A stretch of 64,000 nt of DNA from Gracilariopsis chorda (lineage: Eukaryota; Rhodophyta; Florideophyceae; Gracilariales; Gracilariaceae): assembly GCA_003194525.1 (NCBI GenBank), contig NBIV01000002.1:682001-746000 (forward strand). The letters run 5' to 3'. The position numbers and the translations under genes are program-made. The notes under the pieces were generated by a model that saw nothing but the letters and a program-made list of their open reading frames with translations, ran no database searches and was not told where the DNA came from. Each line of letters opens with the position of its first letter. Within the stretch, counting starts at the first letter, position 1. This document shows, piece after piece, positions 52,394-64,000 of the stretch.

Positions 52394-55300
52394 CCCTGAT
52401 CAAAAAACTTAGATTCATTCCGCCATTCTTGTACTGTCTTCAGTACCCATTCCTTTTCTGCGATCAGGAGCCGTCCTTTTTGTTCAATTTCGGTGGTTCA
52501 AGGCATCCATGTCCAGCATGTTCACGAGCAAACCGACGAGAGCTTCCATCAGATTTGCTGTTAAGGGCAGTATCTTCCAGCGATGATAACGCACCACGTG
52601 CGACCGGGGTAGGTTCTAGATAGGTTCCCAAGTGTCCATTCGGGCGGATAATCGTACCATCGCACTCGATATCGCATCTTGAGGTCATCCTCGTCTAAAG
52701 CGTTACCAACGATGCGGTAGATAACGTACCCCTCTACGCCCTCGCGTATCTGCGCGTTCGGGGAATCCCTCTTGGCGGGAGTATTCCCTTCTTGCAATGC
52801 GGTGCAGTTAGGCTCTTCACCTTCGGAGGTATCCCTATTTCTTACGGGGGTCCGTGTACTTCTAGATATTTCCGGACTTTTCCAGATTAAGTTACAGTTC
52901 GAGGTATCCGAGAGATTCGGCGAAGGCGAAGCCCTTGTGGCTACTGCACGTATCTGTCGTTTCTCTCGAGGAAGTTCCGTATTGTCCGATTTTGACTCAG
53001 AGTCACTTCGAGGAGAAGCGGCTTCAGCAATTGCTGTTTGTCTGGTGGCGGAGACCCCAGGGGTCATTTTCCGTGTGTCCACCAGTGTGGGGTCAGTGCT
53101 GACGATCTTCTCCTCTCAGAGTTCCTTTCCAATCCGATTTGGGCCACCTTCCTCAGCTTTCTTGACGCTGTGGTCAGCGGTTGCATCTTTTTCACGAGAT
53201 CGTGTATGCTCGACGGGAGGGCGCTCCCCGCGGGGAGGCTGAACGGCGTTTGCGCCACTGTTCTCCGACCAATGAACGGTCCTCTCGGGGCTTCCCAGTG
53301 ACATTTCGCGTGTGACGGCGCCAGCATCAGACCCTGTCTGCAGGATATTATCCACGTGGCCACCTCGCTCCGATATGGGACGGGGTACCACGCTTATAGT
53401 GCCAATGGGTGGCGGTTGTGCACTGGCTCGCCTGGGAGGTGGAATAACGGATATTTCTGGACTGCTGACTGGCTATGACGGCTCTTTCACCTTCGTGGTC
53501 ACACGGCTAACTTCATCTCACTGAGTAGCAGGGGCTTGTACTGGGCTTCCGTCTCGAGCAGGGTCGGGGGCTGTCGCCACACGATCGCGTGAGATTCTTT
53601 CGACTTCTTCGTCTCTGTCGATCAGCATTGTTTCCAAGTCAAGCTCGATTACCTCACATGGACCAGACACTACTGGGGATAGCTTGTGCCTTCTTTGGAG
53701 GTCTCGTCTTCCTTCGGCTTTCGTCCCATTTGGCCGTTCAACACGCACGAAAACGTGACCACAAACGCGGAGATCCGTAATTACTGGGCGGAGGCGGTCG
53801 CCGCAATTCCGCTTGTAGCGGGCCTTGGCCTTTTCCAATTCCCTTGCGGCCTGCTCCGTGCGTATTATTAGGTCGTCTCTCCACTTGAGATGGTGCTTTG
53901 CTGCTGTGAGCGCGTCTGATTTGCTGTCTTCGTCCAGCGTTACTGGTAGTGCCGGTGGGCGGCGAGATAGGACCCGCTCAAAGGGGGCCATTTTCGTGGT
54001 CGAGTGGACCTGCGTGTTGAAGCCGCAGCACACTGTGTCTGTGTAGAGACCCCAATCCTTCGGGTGATACGTGACGTAGTGCCGAAGAGCGGCGAGGAGT
54101 GTGCGATTAAAACGTTCAACCTGCCAGTTTGTTGGAGGGTGGTAGATCGTGGTAAACACTTTCTTCACTCTGAGAATGCGGCACACGTCCTGCAAGAACT
54201 TTGCAACGAATTCCTTTCCATTATCTGGAAGCAGATTCAACGGCGGACCGTACACACAAACCCATTTTCGGATGAAAGCCTGCGCAATAACTGCGGCCTA
54301 GATCCGTTTGAGCGGGACTGTCCGGGTTAGCTTCGAGAGGCGGTCCGTAATTACAAATAGGTACTTATGTTCTCGCTTTCTGCGAATCAGCCCACCTAGG
54401 ATGTCAATACTGACGTACTCTAAAGGCGCTTCCGCTGGGAATAGTTTCAGTGACCGTTTCCTTTTCCACAAATTCATGCGACTCTTCGCGCATGACGTAC
54501 ATAACTTCGCCATAGCATGGCAATCCATCGCCTTTTTTGGCCAATAAGAGTCTCTTCTGATCGTAAGATAGAGCTTAGTTCTGCCTGAGTGTCTAGATGA
54601 CTGGGTGTAATGCACGAGATGCAAAACAAAACTCTTCAGAACATGTGGAATCTCGATTTGATCCGATGCTTCTGCAGCGCAAACTAGTACGCCTTGTTCA
54701 TCAAGACATAATGGTAACCCTTCCCTCCCGCTAAGACGGGAGCGTATTGCAGTGCAGAAGGCGTCTGCCTATTGCGCACGTAGGATCTCGTCCAACGAGA
54801 TATGCTCGAGCTGTTTGGACGGGTCCGTATTGGTAGACTGCGCTACCAGTACGTCCAAAGTGAAGTTGGTATCATTGTCTAGTTCTTGTTGAGCCTCGGA
54901 ACTGGGGTCATAAAGAGGCATGTACTCGGTTATGAAACAGGGGATTTCTTCGTTGATATTCTTCTGAGTTTCTCCCAATGTATTCAACCACGAAAGCGCA
55001 TCTGCGTGAAAGTTGGAACGTCCCTTTTTGTACTTGACATCAAAGCCATACTCGGAGAGGCGTAATCGCCAGCGCATTAAACGCTCCGATGGGTGGGATA
55101 TTGAGAGAAGCCAGCGGAGGCACGAATGGTCCATATTGGCGGTGAAATGTACCCCTTGAAGGTAGGAACGTAGGATCGTGAGACCCCAAAACACAGCAAG
55201 GCATTCCTTTTCGGAGACGGAGTAGTTGCATTCCGCTGTCCGCAGCGACCATGACCAGTAACCAATAGGTTTCCGTTCGCCATCAGGGTAAACCTGGAAT

Positions 55301-58300
55301 AAGGCAAAACCCATTTGGTACTCAGTTGCGCCTGTATGGACAACGTAAGGGAGCCCCGTGCCTGGGGAGGGCCAATACAGGTGCTGATACCAGCGTTTCT
55401 TTTAAACGTTCAAAGGCGTCAGTCTCAGATGGCCCGAATTCCTTCAACTTCGTTGGTTGTCTTTTCTTCAAAACGCGTTCAGAAGCGCGGCGGTATGCAA
55501 GTAACGGGGAACAAACCGTCAGTAGACGTTACACAAGCCGAGGTGGGCACTCAATTGCGTTCGTGTCCTGGGAGGGACGCTTTGCGAATTGCCGCAGTCA
55601 AAGCTTCGTCCATCTCCAATCGCCCTGGTTTGATCAGGTGTCCAAGATACCTGGCCTTATCCGCGAACCATTCCCATTTCTTGAGCTTCAAGGCGATTCC
55701 AGGTTCCTGGAGCTTCTTGACTGTGAGCCCAACGTCTCTGAAATGTTTTTCCATGTTCTTACTGAAAACGATGATGTCATCGATATAGACCAAACAGGTC
55801 TTCCACTTTTACATTGACAAGGTAATTTCTAAAGTACGATGAAACGTGGCCGGGGCATTGGTGAGTTCAAAAGGCATTCGATTGAGCCAGTAAAGACTGG
55901 CATGGGAAACAAAGGGCATTTTGTCTGGGTCTTTCTCCGCAATGGGTACTTGCCAGTATCACCAATTAGCGTGAAGCGTAGTGAATACGGTGGCATCCCC
56001 TCGGCTATCGATGTACTCATCCATTCTTGGTAATGGGTAAGTGTCCCGAATAGTCACGGCATTCAGCGTCCGTTATTACATGCAAAAGCGTAATGATGCA
56101 TATGCCTTAGGTGCAAGGACAACTGGGGAGACCCAAGCTGACTGAGTGGGTTCAATGACGCCTTTCTCGACCATGGTGTGCCCCTGTTGCAGTTCAATTC
56201 CCCGCGTTCGGGGACCTGCCCTATAAGGGTGTTGGGCGATGGGCCTTGTGCTCAGAGCGAGATCAATATGATGCTCGGTTGCAGCCATTTCACCCAAGTT
56301 CCCACTCCACATGGAGGAATACTTCTGCAGTAATCTGCGTAGGCGTCTCCGGTGCTGTTCCGGTACATGAGAAAGATCCAAGCGGTGAGCACACGGTGTT
56401 AGCTCTCCGGCGCTCTGGTTGTCTTTTGATTCTGGCTGCTCTTCGATTGCCATACTCAGCGGCTGTATTTTGTCGGGTAACGAGATACCCAAGACTTCCG
56501 CTAGAGAAAAATGTGTAGGTAACAATACCGTTGGATGTGGTGATTCCATGGCAACTAATTGGTTTTCTGAAACCTTACCGGGTGAGAATTAAAGTTGCTC
56601 ACCAACATCCGAAAGGGGGTGTCAGGTTGTACCTGAGCAACGCCGTTGGCGGCGAGTATACCGTTACGTTCATATGTATGAGACAGCGGCTGTATCACGA
56701 CGAAGCCGTGCCGCTGAGTGGTGACCGTAACCCACGTTTGGGACTTTGGAGGTAACTCCACCCCACGTGCGGTCTTGATCTTCAGAGACGTTCTCCGACT
56801 CGGACCAGCATTCCAGGAGCGTGGTAAAGGCACCGACGGTGAAGCTGGTCTCAACAGCTTATGAACAACTGGGACAGTACTCCCTTCGGCCATTTCCACT
56901 TCCCGAAGGTGGAGTCTAATCGCTTCCACAAAGCGGTGACAGTAATTGCATCCAAGAACAACTTGGGCTGCCAATGTTTCACATACAATGAAGTCTAACA
57001 TGAAAACGTGCTTCTCCAATCGAACAACAAGTCGAACTGGCCCGGACTATTAAGAGGCTCCTTGTTTGCATCCCGGATATACAGTAGCAGTCCACAGCGT
57101 ATGCGGGTTCGATCATTGGGGATGAGTTCAGATACTCTGATAAAATTCGGTCTTGCGCCGGTATCCAATATCGCAAGACGTCGTGACAACAAGTGTCAAT
57201 TAGTGGCGATGTCGGGGCTGAACTTATAGTTACGGTTTGACCGAACCATAACGTGGTCAATTCGTCTCCCACGCCACCAGTAATGTCGCTATGGTCGACT
57301 TAATCCGCAGTCAAAATGCGTCTGAGTTCCGTCATATCCGGAATTCTTTGACCTATGAAGAACCTTGGGCCTCCATACCAGGGAGCAAGAGGAACGAGTC
57401 TCCTCAGTCGGCAAAACGTAAAAAAGCAGCAGTGAGAAATGTTGGGCAATGAGCGAAAGCTTGACCCAGCTTTTTCTCAATTTTGCCAAAATTAGCAATT
57501 ATTGATGCACTTTCAGGACATTTACCATTATTTAATGAATAAAATGCGGCCAGCTGTTGTGCGTATATATTGAAAAGCGATCTAATGCTTTTTCTAAACA
57601 GGCTAAAAGTTATGGTTTGCTTCTACCTGATTTTAAAACGTGTATTCCTTTGGGAACGAGATGCATATCCCTTGCTAGGAGATTGCATTCAACTGCCAGA
57701 TGGTGGTGTCCATGCTACACATAAGCGATAATTTCTTCTCGATCTAGGCGAGGGTGAACATTAGGGTGGTTTACGGCGTGGCTATCGATCCATCCAGGCT
57801 TGCTGGGAGTGACCCCTCCTCTTGGAGGTACCGTCGCAGCGTATTACTGTCCTTTTCTCCATTAGGGGAAGTTCGGAGCCTTCCCATGTCATGCCAGTAG
57901 TTGGCAGCTCCGTTTTCGGAATCAAAGAATCGAAATAATCCATGTACTGCATCGCGTCACCCAGTATGTTCCCGTTATCCTGTTGAAGAGATAAAGAGTA
58001 ACAAGAGTCTTCGGCTGAGTCCGCATAGAGCAGTTTGCTGGTTTTAGGCTTCGATGTACGGGCTGGGATGTCCTTCGGCGCCGCAAAAGCCGTCACTCGG
58101 CGCTGTTGTCCGCGGGTGCGAATCACATCGCCTTTGGCTTGTGCCAGCTGGAGTAGTTCCAATAAACTCATGTTTTCATGGTTTCCCGTTCTCTCGCCAC
58201 CAAAGACTTTTTAACGGGATCAAGTCCGTCCACGAATAGTGTCATCTCCTCGACCGTCGAGTGAACATTTCCCCACCTAGTGGCAGCCTTATTCAAGCGA

Positions 58301-59820
58301 GAGCTATACTCCACTTCGTTCTCTTCAGATTTCTGGATAACATCCCTGAGAGTCAGGAACGCTTCACGAATGGCGTAGACATTGCGTCACTTCGCAGCAG
58401 ATACTGCACAGCTTCTGGCCAGTTGGTGACTCCACCTTCAGCTATGGTTAGTGAGCGGGACACGGTACGATACTATTCCAGGGCGAAACCCGTCATGAGG
58501 TGTAGTGGAGCCACGTACGCTTGAGCCTCACTCATTCCTCGCATATCCGCTTCGGTCACAAACCGAGAAAGAAAATCGAAGATCGGGATGAGGTCCTTTC
58601 CATGAAACTTGAGATCGCTCATGCCAATTCTCAGTCTCTTGACCTGGTCCTTTACCCTAACGGTTTTGCGACTTGTTCGCTTCAGTTTCTATATCTTCAA
58701 ATGGTAGAGGCGGTAGTCAATGAACCTCCTATATAGCGGATTTGTGTATGGGAGAACCTGAAGTTCCTTCTTTGACGGGCATTTCTTGCAGCCTATCCAA
58801 GCAGAAGTACTGCGTCTGTTCTTTCTCGACCTGCGAGTATTTTTATCACTGGATTTGTCATTTGACGTATCTTCCTCAGATTCAGCTGAACTGGAGCTAT
58901 CGTCCTCCGAGTCTTCGGAATCATCTGAATCTGAATCTGGTACGGGCTAGCGCGACTTCCAATGTTTCGTTTTCTACTTCGTGGAGCGGGATTCCACAGC
59001 GGTGGGTTGTTTGGCATCGATCTCAATCGGACCAGTACCAGCGGTCTGCACATTAACCGTGGCCTCTAGCCTTTCGAGGCGAAGGAGGACACGAGTGAGG
59101 ACCTCCTCCATATTGACAGGCATTCCCGGTAGTAGTTCGGATGCATTTACCTGATGCTCCATCAACTGGTTAAGGTCTTCTCGGATCCTCCGAGCTGTTG
59201 CAGTCATCTGCACGCTCTGACTCTGGCTTGCTAGTGTGTGTTGTTCTACACGTTAGCGATCCAGTGACCCAGTTAGTGCAGCGAGCTGCATTTCCAATTC
59301 CGTGATATGGGTTCTGTGAAACTCCAAATCAGTTCGAAGACGTTGCACGTCAGTGCCTAGCCTTTTGTCCTGTGAGGCTCCAGCCGGGCTAGCCGCGATT
59401 ACCACACCTTTGGTGGCATTGGCCCCCAGGGCCGGCACATCAGCTTCAGCTGGGACCGCACCGTCGATCTGGCTCTTGACCTGACAGGTTGTTTATAAAG
59501 GCGGTTCCCGGCTTCGACCGAAGTGACTGGCCGTTACGTCGCCGGGGGTTGTGTAGAAGGACTGGGCTGTCCGGAACTGGAACAACTACGAGTCCGGACC
59601 ATGCCAATTATCTTCTATGCAACACTTTGCAGCCAAATTACAGTCTCCTGGTGGTCACACGGTACAATCTGGGTAGCCGGAGTGAGTATTGTAGAACTCC
59701 AGATGGGTCTGGTCCCAGACGGCAAACTAGAGATGACTCGTTTCACTTCAGTTATCGGACTAACACGTGGTGTTCCACACTCAACGTCGAAGGTATCTTC
59801 GAGGTCTGGAGACCAATTCT

Positions 59821-60381
59821 TGTGCTATCGCTAATACTTCCCTAGAGGGATTCGGGAGCTCGTGGTGATCCGCACAAACAACCCTATACGAAGGGGTGCC
59901 AATTGCGGCAGTGAGTGTCCTATAGATATACCGAGCAGCGGTGCGCAACGGAACGTGTAATAACAGGTAAGCGGTTGGCGAGTGATGCGCTCGGAACGGC
60001 GCGGGAAGTCGCAAGTCATGCACCAGTTTCAAAAATCCGAGTAAGGATCGAAGACTAGACACTTGGGTTCATGCCCTGCTTGTCCGTCCATTTTCTGAGA
60101 AGATCCAAGCTTCGACGACTAAGTACTGCACGGACGGCCGCTACTGGCTACTGGTAAGCATAAAATGTCTATATATTATAAGCGTGTGCGCCGTGTCAAG
60201 CACCTACTGTGCAATAACCAAATTAGCGGTACAATCCAAGTATGAGTGGAATCACTCAGTGCACCCACCGATAGCCCATATGGTTACCCAGGATGCCCCG
60301 AATTAACGTCCTAGTATGAATCGTCGTCAGCGACTTAGGCAAAACGTGCGCCTCGGCACGCCGAATACTCCTGACGCCACA
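59821..60381 (-). mobile_element. 5' LTR of gypsy B, 561 bp
   Basis: Begins TGTGCTATCGCT and ends CTCCTGACGCCACA. The first internal bases in the minus sense contain TGGTCTCCAGACC, 5 bases from the LTR, a candidate tRNA primer-binding site; this fixes it as the 5' LTR for the minus-strand gag-pol. Target duplication CTTGT follows at 60382-60386. Confidence 0.85.
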
Positions 60382-62900
60382 CTTGTTACATGCTTTACTC
60401 CCATCAACGTGAATACATTCTTCCCAAATGCCCTACGTAGAGGTCAGGCAAACTCAATAGAAAAAGTACGAGATAATTCCGTAAAAGGGTATCGGAGCTT
60501 AATTATATACTGCAGGACTTTCTTTGCGTACTCGCACACATCACAGCTGCTTACATACTCTGCAAAATGCTTGTATACTCCCAGACACCAGTAAAGTTAC
60601 CACACCAATTGCTTGGTACTATCAAAGTCCTATTGTACAATTTCATAGTGAAAACTTCTTAATATCTGCAGGTGGTCTCCTATTTCTGGTATCACTAGAT
60701 GCCCTTTCTTAGTCCTGACGAAGAGTCTTCCATTCCGTACCATATAGTTCTTAGCGTTCTTCTTAATCTTGCAACGGTCGAGGAGATCCTTAGTTTTCAT
60801 TTTCAATCTCTAGATGTAATTTCCTGTATCAATAAGAAACTGTTCTAAGTGTTCAAATATCGGCTCGTCCAAGGAAATTTCTAGTATGGCGTAATCGTTC
60901 CCTTCATGCAGATTCTTCCATCGGGGACCAGTAGTCGGCCACACTGTTACTTGGTCCCGGCCTGTACTTTACCTCTAATGCATATTCTAAGAGAATATCT
61001 ATCCCTCTTGCTAGTCTTTAATTGACATCTCGCTTTTTAAACGCATACGGTGAAGCCCGCCGAGCGTGAAAGGGAGATATGACAGCAATTAATCACGAAA
61101 CTTTTCAACGCAAAGATGGCTGCTAATGCTTCGCGTTCTCAGGCTGAATATTGTCTCTCAGCGGTGCTCATCGGATGACTAGCAAACTGTATTGGATGTA
61201 GTTTGCCTTCCTTCTTCTGAGCAAGTACTCTTCCTAGGGGAACACTGCATGCGTCAGTTTCAACTACAAAAGCTTCATCAAAGTCTTCAAATCCGAAGAC
61301 AGGGGGTTTTACTAACTTTGCCTTGAGATTCTGGAAAGATGTTTACATTTCTGGCGTCCAAGCCCACTTTCTCTTTTGTGAATTGGCCTCATGCAGGGCA
61401 GTAGATGTTTCAGCAAACTTAGGTATGAACTGTCGATAGTAACTTGTCAGTTCCAGGAAACTCTTTATCTTCTTCGCGGACGTTGGACGTAAAGTTTCCT
61501 GCATAACCTTGATTTTCTCCGACTCGCCACTCCTATGTTATCTTTTATGTGCCGTAAGAGTCTCACTGGAGTCTGCGCAATACTGCACTTAGCCAGTTAA
61601 ATCTTCAGCTCATGCGAGGCAACTCTGTTAATTACTTTCTGGCAGTGCATCAGATGGGTCTCTACATTGTCACAGTAAATGACAACTTCATCCAAGTAGA
61701 TACGAACGAAGGATAATTCTTTCAGTACGGCGTCCACCATTCCCTGTAATGTGGCAGGTGCATTCATCAATCCAAATGACATGACCTCTTACTTGAATGT
61801 ACAGAATCTGTAGATAAAAGTCGTCATCTCTTTGCACATGTGGACTATCCTCACTTCCCAATACCCTGGATACAAATATAGAGTTGTGAATAGCAAAATT
61901 CCACGACGGTCATCAAGCACTTCTTCTATGCGTAGTAGTGGCCAATGATCAGACCTGATTTGACATTCAATGCACGGCACTCCACGCAAAATCTCGGGCT
62001 TCCGTGTTTTCTTTTTGTTGCGATTACAATAGACACTGACCAGGCATAGTTTGCTGCTGTGATGATTCCTGCACGAAGCATTGTACCAATCTGTTTCCTT
62101 ACCAAAGCATTCTGTCGCGGTGGGAGACATCTTGCCAGAAAATTTTAGGGCTCTGTTTCATTTGGCCTGAAAGAATGCCTGACTAGAACGTCAGTGGTTT
62201 CGAGGTCCTCCGAGCACCAAGCAATGGCCCTCGAGTCTATGAGTGTCGCAGGGAGCCGCATTTGTGCCTTTTGTGGTAGATGCTTGACCTTTTTCGCGAC
62301 TAATGCTGATTCTTGGTCTTCTTCCTTCTCGGCCAGACTCAACACATGTAGTTCCTCACCCTCAATACCATTATCTTCATCATCGTACAAGAGCTTGGGG
62401 ATGATTTCCTCTTAATCACTCTCAGAATTACTCGTTGGGTGGAATTCGATCTTCTTCGTAGGAGCCACAACAAGCTTTTTATAATTATCCCTTTCCAAAC
62501 TCGAAGAAGCTGGGTATATGTCTGAGTCTGAGTTGAAATCTTCACTCTCGGTTTCGGATCCCTCCACATCTGGAATACGTTCATCATACTAGAGATATAA
62601 CATGGATTCCTTCTCTTCTCTATTCACAATTTCCGTATGATTTCCCATATCCATACAGGCTTGAATGTCCTAAAAGGTCGGGAAACCGACAATCACATTC
62701 TCCGGTCGGTCATCAACAACTAGAAATTTAGAAGGGTCTTTGACTCACCGAATAGCACAAGGACATCTGTCACGACGCCCCTTACGATACTAGAGCTTCC
62801 ATCGGCGGCCGTAACCTTCCTCTTGGTTGCATCTGGCGACAGTCTAAGTTCTTCCATCAAAGTAAAGAAAGGGTTATGAACTGCTATATCTACGTGAAGG

Positions 62901-64000
62901 TGGTGTGGTAATAAGAAAGTTTCCTGAGGTCAAAGTTTGTATGGGAAATGTGTCTCCTGATTTGAGGCATCGGGACAAGGTGATCCAGAAACGCTTGCTT
63001 CTTTTACAGATGGAACGACGTACATTACGTATCGTTACTGCTTCCTGCCACTCTATCATTTGCTCCATCTGTTTGTGAACCATCCGCTTACAAGTGGTGT
63101 TCAGAGGGAGGAGGGTGTCGGCTCAGGCATGTTCCTATATCTATATGGAGTTCATGCACTATCAAGGTCTCTACAAACACACGAGAAGCGTCACATACAG
63201 GATTTGAATGCCATTGGTATGGAAAATTTAGTTTCTGCTTTGCGCTCCCAACCTCGGCCCATGTCAGCAAATTTGGAAAATGTGAAACGCCCAACGAAGC
63301 CTTTTGAAATGCTAAATGCACAAGCACGATCTACGTCGTCAACACTGGAGGCAATACTGAGCTGAGAAAAAGGCGCATTCTAAAGCAAACAGATAATGAT
63401 GAAGAGCGGGATTTGTTTAAAGGTAGTTTACAATGGCTGAAATCTAATCTAGCGTCAATAAAAGGACAGAAATGACGAAGATTTCAATGAGAATATGTAT
63501 GCGAAAGGCAATTGGGCAAGTAATGCATTTGGTTTGTATGCATGGCAACGCAAACCTCCAAAGAATGATACAAATTGGCATTTCTGGTTTATCTTCAGAG
63601 GCTTGAGGGAGGGCTATCTCGTGTCTAGAACAAGTGTCATAGGCTGCGGGTTGATGAACTTTCCCAGCTGGAGAATAGAGAGATGTTTCTCGTATCCAAG
63701 GAGGATAGCAGAAGCTTTAGATAACGGCCTCGTCGTTACGTAGGTCCTTAAGCATTCCACATACGATGAGGTACGCGGCGACGCTAACCACTTTCCCAAT
63801 CATGAAATATGGTGATGACAGAACACATGTATCATTCATGGTAATCAAAGGGAAGATGACTGACATGGATGACTGGACGTTGTAGCAGCCACGAAAATGT
63901 CAACTTTGGACGGAAGGGTGATGCGCAGAAGCGATACCATCGCATCATTCACCCCAGATGTGCTCAGCTTTTGAGGAAGAAAGATTTGTCCAAGGACAAT
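62901..64000. other. Right end of window, no recognised gene
   Basis: Plus-strand open stretches (63060-63365, ending in QARSTSSTLEAILS, and 63495-63743) look weakly protein-like, and a minus frame 63088-63327 overlaps them. None matches a family I know. They could be the accessory gene of another DNA transposon. The gypsy C homology seems to fade near 62900, and its gag is not visible here. Confidence 0.35.

Larger units (their letters stand above)
50034..60381 (-). mobile_element. Chromodomain Ty3/gypsy element (gypsy B), 10.3 kb, two LTRs, nested
   Basis: LTRs at 50034-50595 and 59821-60381 with ends TGTGG...CCACA and target duplication CTTGT. Minus-strand order: 5' LTR (right), gag with N-terminal coiled coil and acidic Ser linker (about 59460-57780), protease region (about 57200-56560), RT (about 56500-55550; YIDDIIVFSK), RNase H (about 55310-54770; YWSWSLRTAECNYSVSEKEC), integrase (about 54620-53520; ILGGLIRRKREHKYLFVITD, then WQVERFNRTLLAAL), and a chromodomain (about 52740-52600; YVIYRIVGNALDEDDLKMRY with WYDYPPEW). 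Then comes a plus-strand coding-like tract and the 3' LTR. The structure is complete but the coding regions are broken by many breaks. LTRs are only about 80 percent alike by eye, so it is old. Confidence 0.88.
49200..62900 (-). mobile_element. Older Ty3/gypsy fossil (gypsy C), interrupted by a nested element
   Basis: On minus, from right to left: protease-like region (about 62880-62640, block MEELRLSPDATKRKVTAADG), reverse transcriptase (about 62130-61600; MSFGLMNAPATLQGMVDA and SFVRIYLDEVVIYCD), RNase H region (about 61300-61000), and integrase zinc-binding and core start (about 60700-60390; YVSSCDVCEYAKK). Then comes the nested element 50034-60381, and on its other side integrase core and C-terminal pieces (about 50028-49227; PFELLYGVQP and NKAKKWPSYTSKFYG). 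Many breaks; the oldest gypsy copy here. Its gag and LTRs were not identified. Confidence 0.7.

Overview
The window looks like nuclear DNA of a compact-gene eukaryote. The best guess is a florideophyte red alga of the Chondrus type. That is an inference from long intronless genes, short spacers, pyrimidine-rich leaders, and gene-dense islands set in a sea of old mobile elements. No organism-specific marker proves it.

The left arm (1-26500) is repeat-rich and holds no convincing host gene. In order it has: a gag zinc-knuckle relic (1642-1830); a decayed PIF/Harbinger DNA transposon (about 4677-8086) cut by a solo LTR with a clean 5-bp target duplication (6674-7497); a gag-like fossil (8090-9500); a coiled-coil pseudogene (14215-14745); a three-unit array of about 450-bp repeats with a conserved internal stem (16960-18560); a second Harbinger type (19228-21445); a second copy of the same LTR (21446-22270); a Ty3/gypsy fossil (22271-26200); and a piece of a third Harbinger transposase (26201-26500).

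The middle (27465-41038) is a host gene island of six single-exon genes. They are a small Ser/Lys-rich protein (+), glycyl-tRNA synthetase (+), a PP2C phosphatase with a poly-Gln tail (+), an unrecognised secretory-pathway multipass membrane protein (-), the ERAD ubiquitin ligase HRD1 (+) and a Myb/SANT-like DNA-binding protein (-). The membrane-protein gene and HRD1 diverge from one 773-bp spacer. PP2C and the membrane-protein gene converge. GlyRS and PP2C are nearly touching. The Myb/SANT protein has the layout of the Harbinger accessory protein found elsewhere in the window, so it may be a domesticated transposon gene.

The right arm (41039-64000) returns to repeats: a possible small host pseudogene (42472-42837), a degenerate about 65-bp tandem repeat (44407-44650), a textbook 410-bp Harbinger-type MITE (44654-45063), a second Harbinger-1 copy (about 45095-47743), and a nested pair of Ty3/gypsy fossils. 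The inner one (50034-60381) is 10.3 kb, has two LTRs and a 5-bp target duplication, carries gag, protease, RT, RNase H, integrase and a chromodomain on the minus strand, and has an unexplained plus-strand coding-like tract next to its 3' LTR. It sits inside the integrase region of an older gypsy element (about 49200-62900).

All element ends and duplications were read by eye. Percent identities are rough, and no database search was possible.
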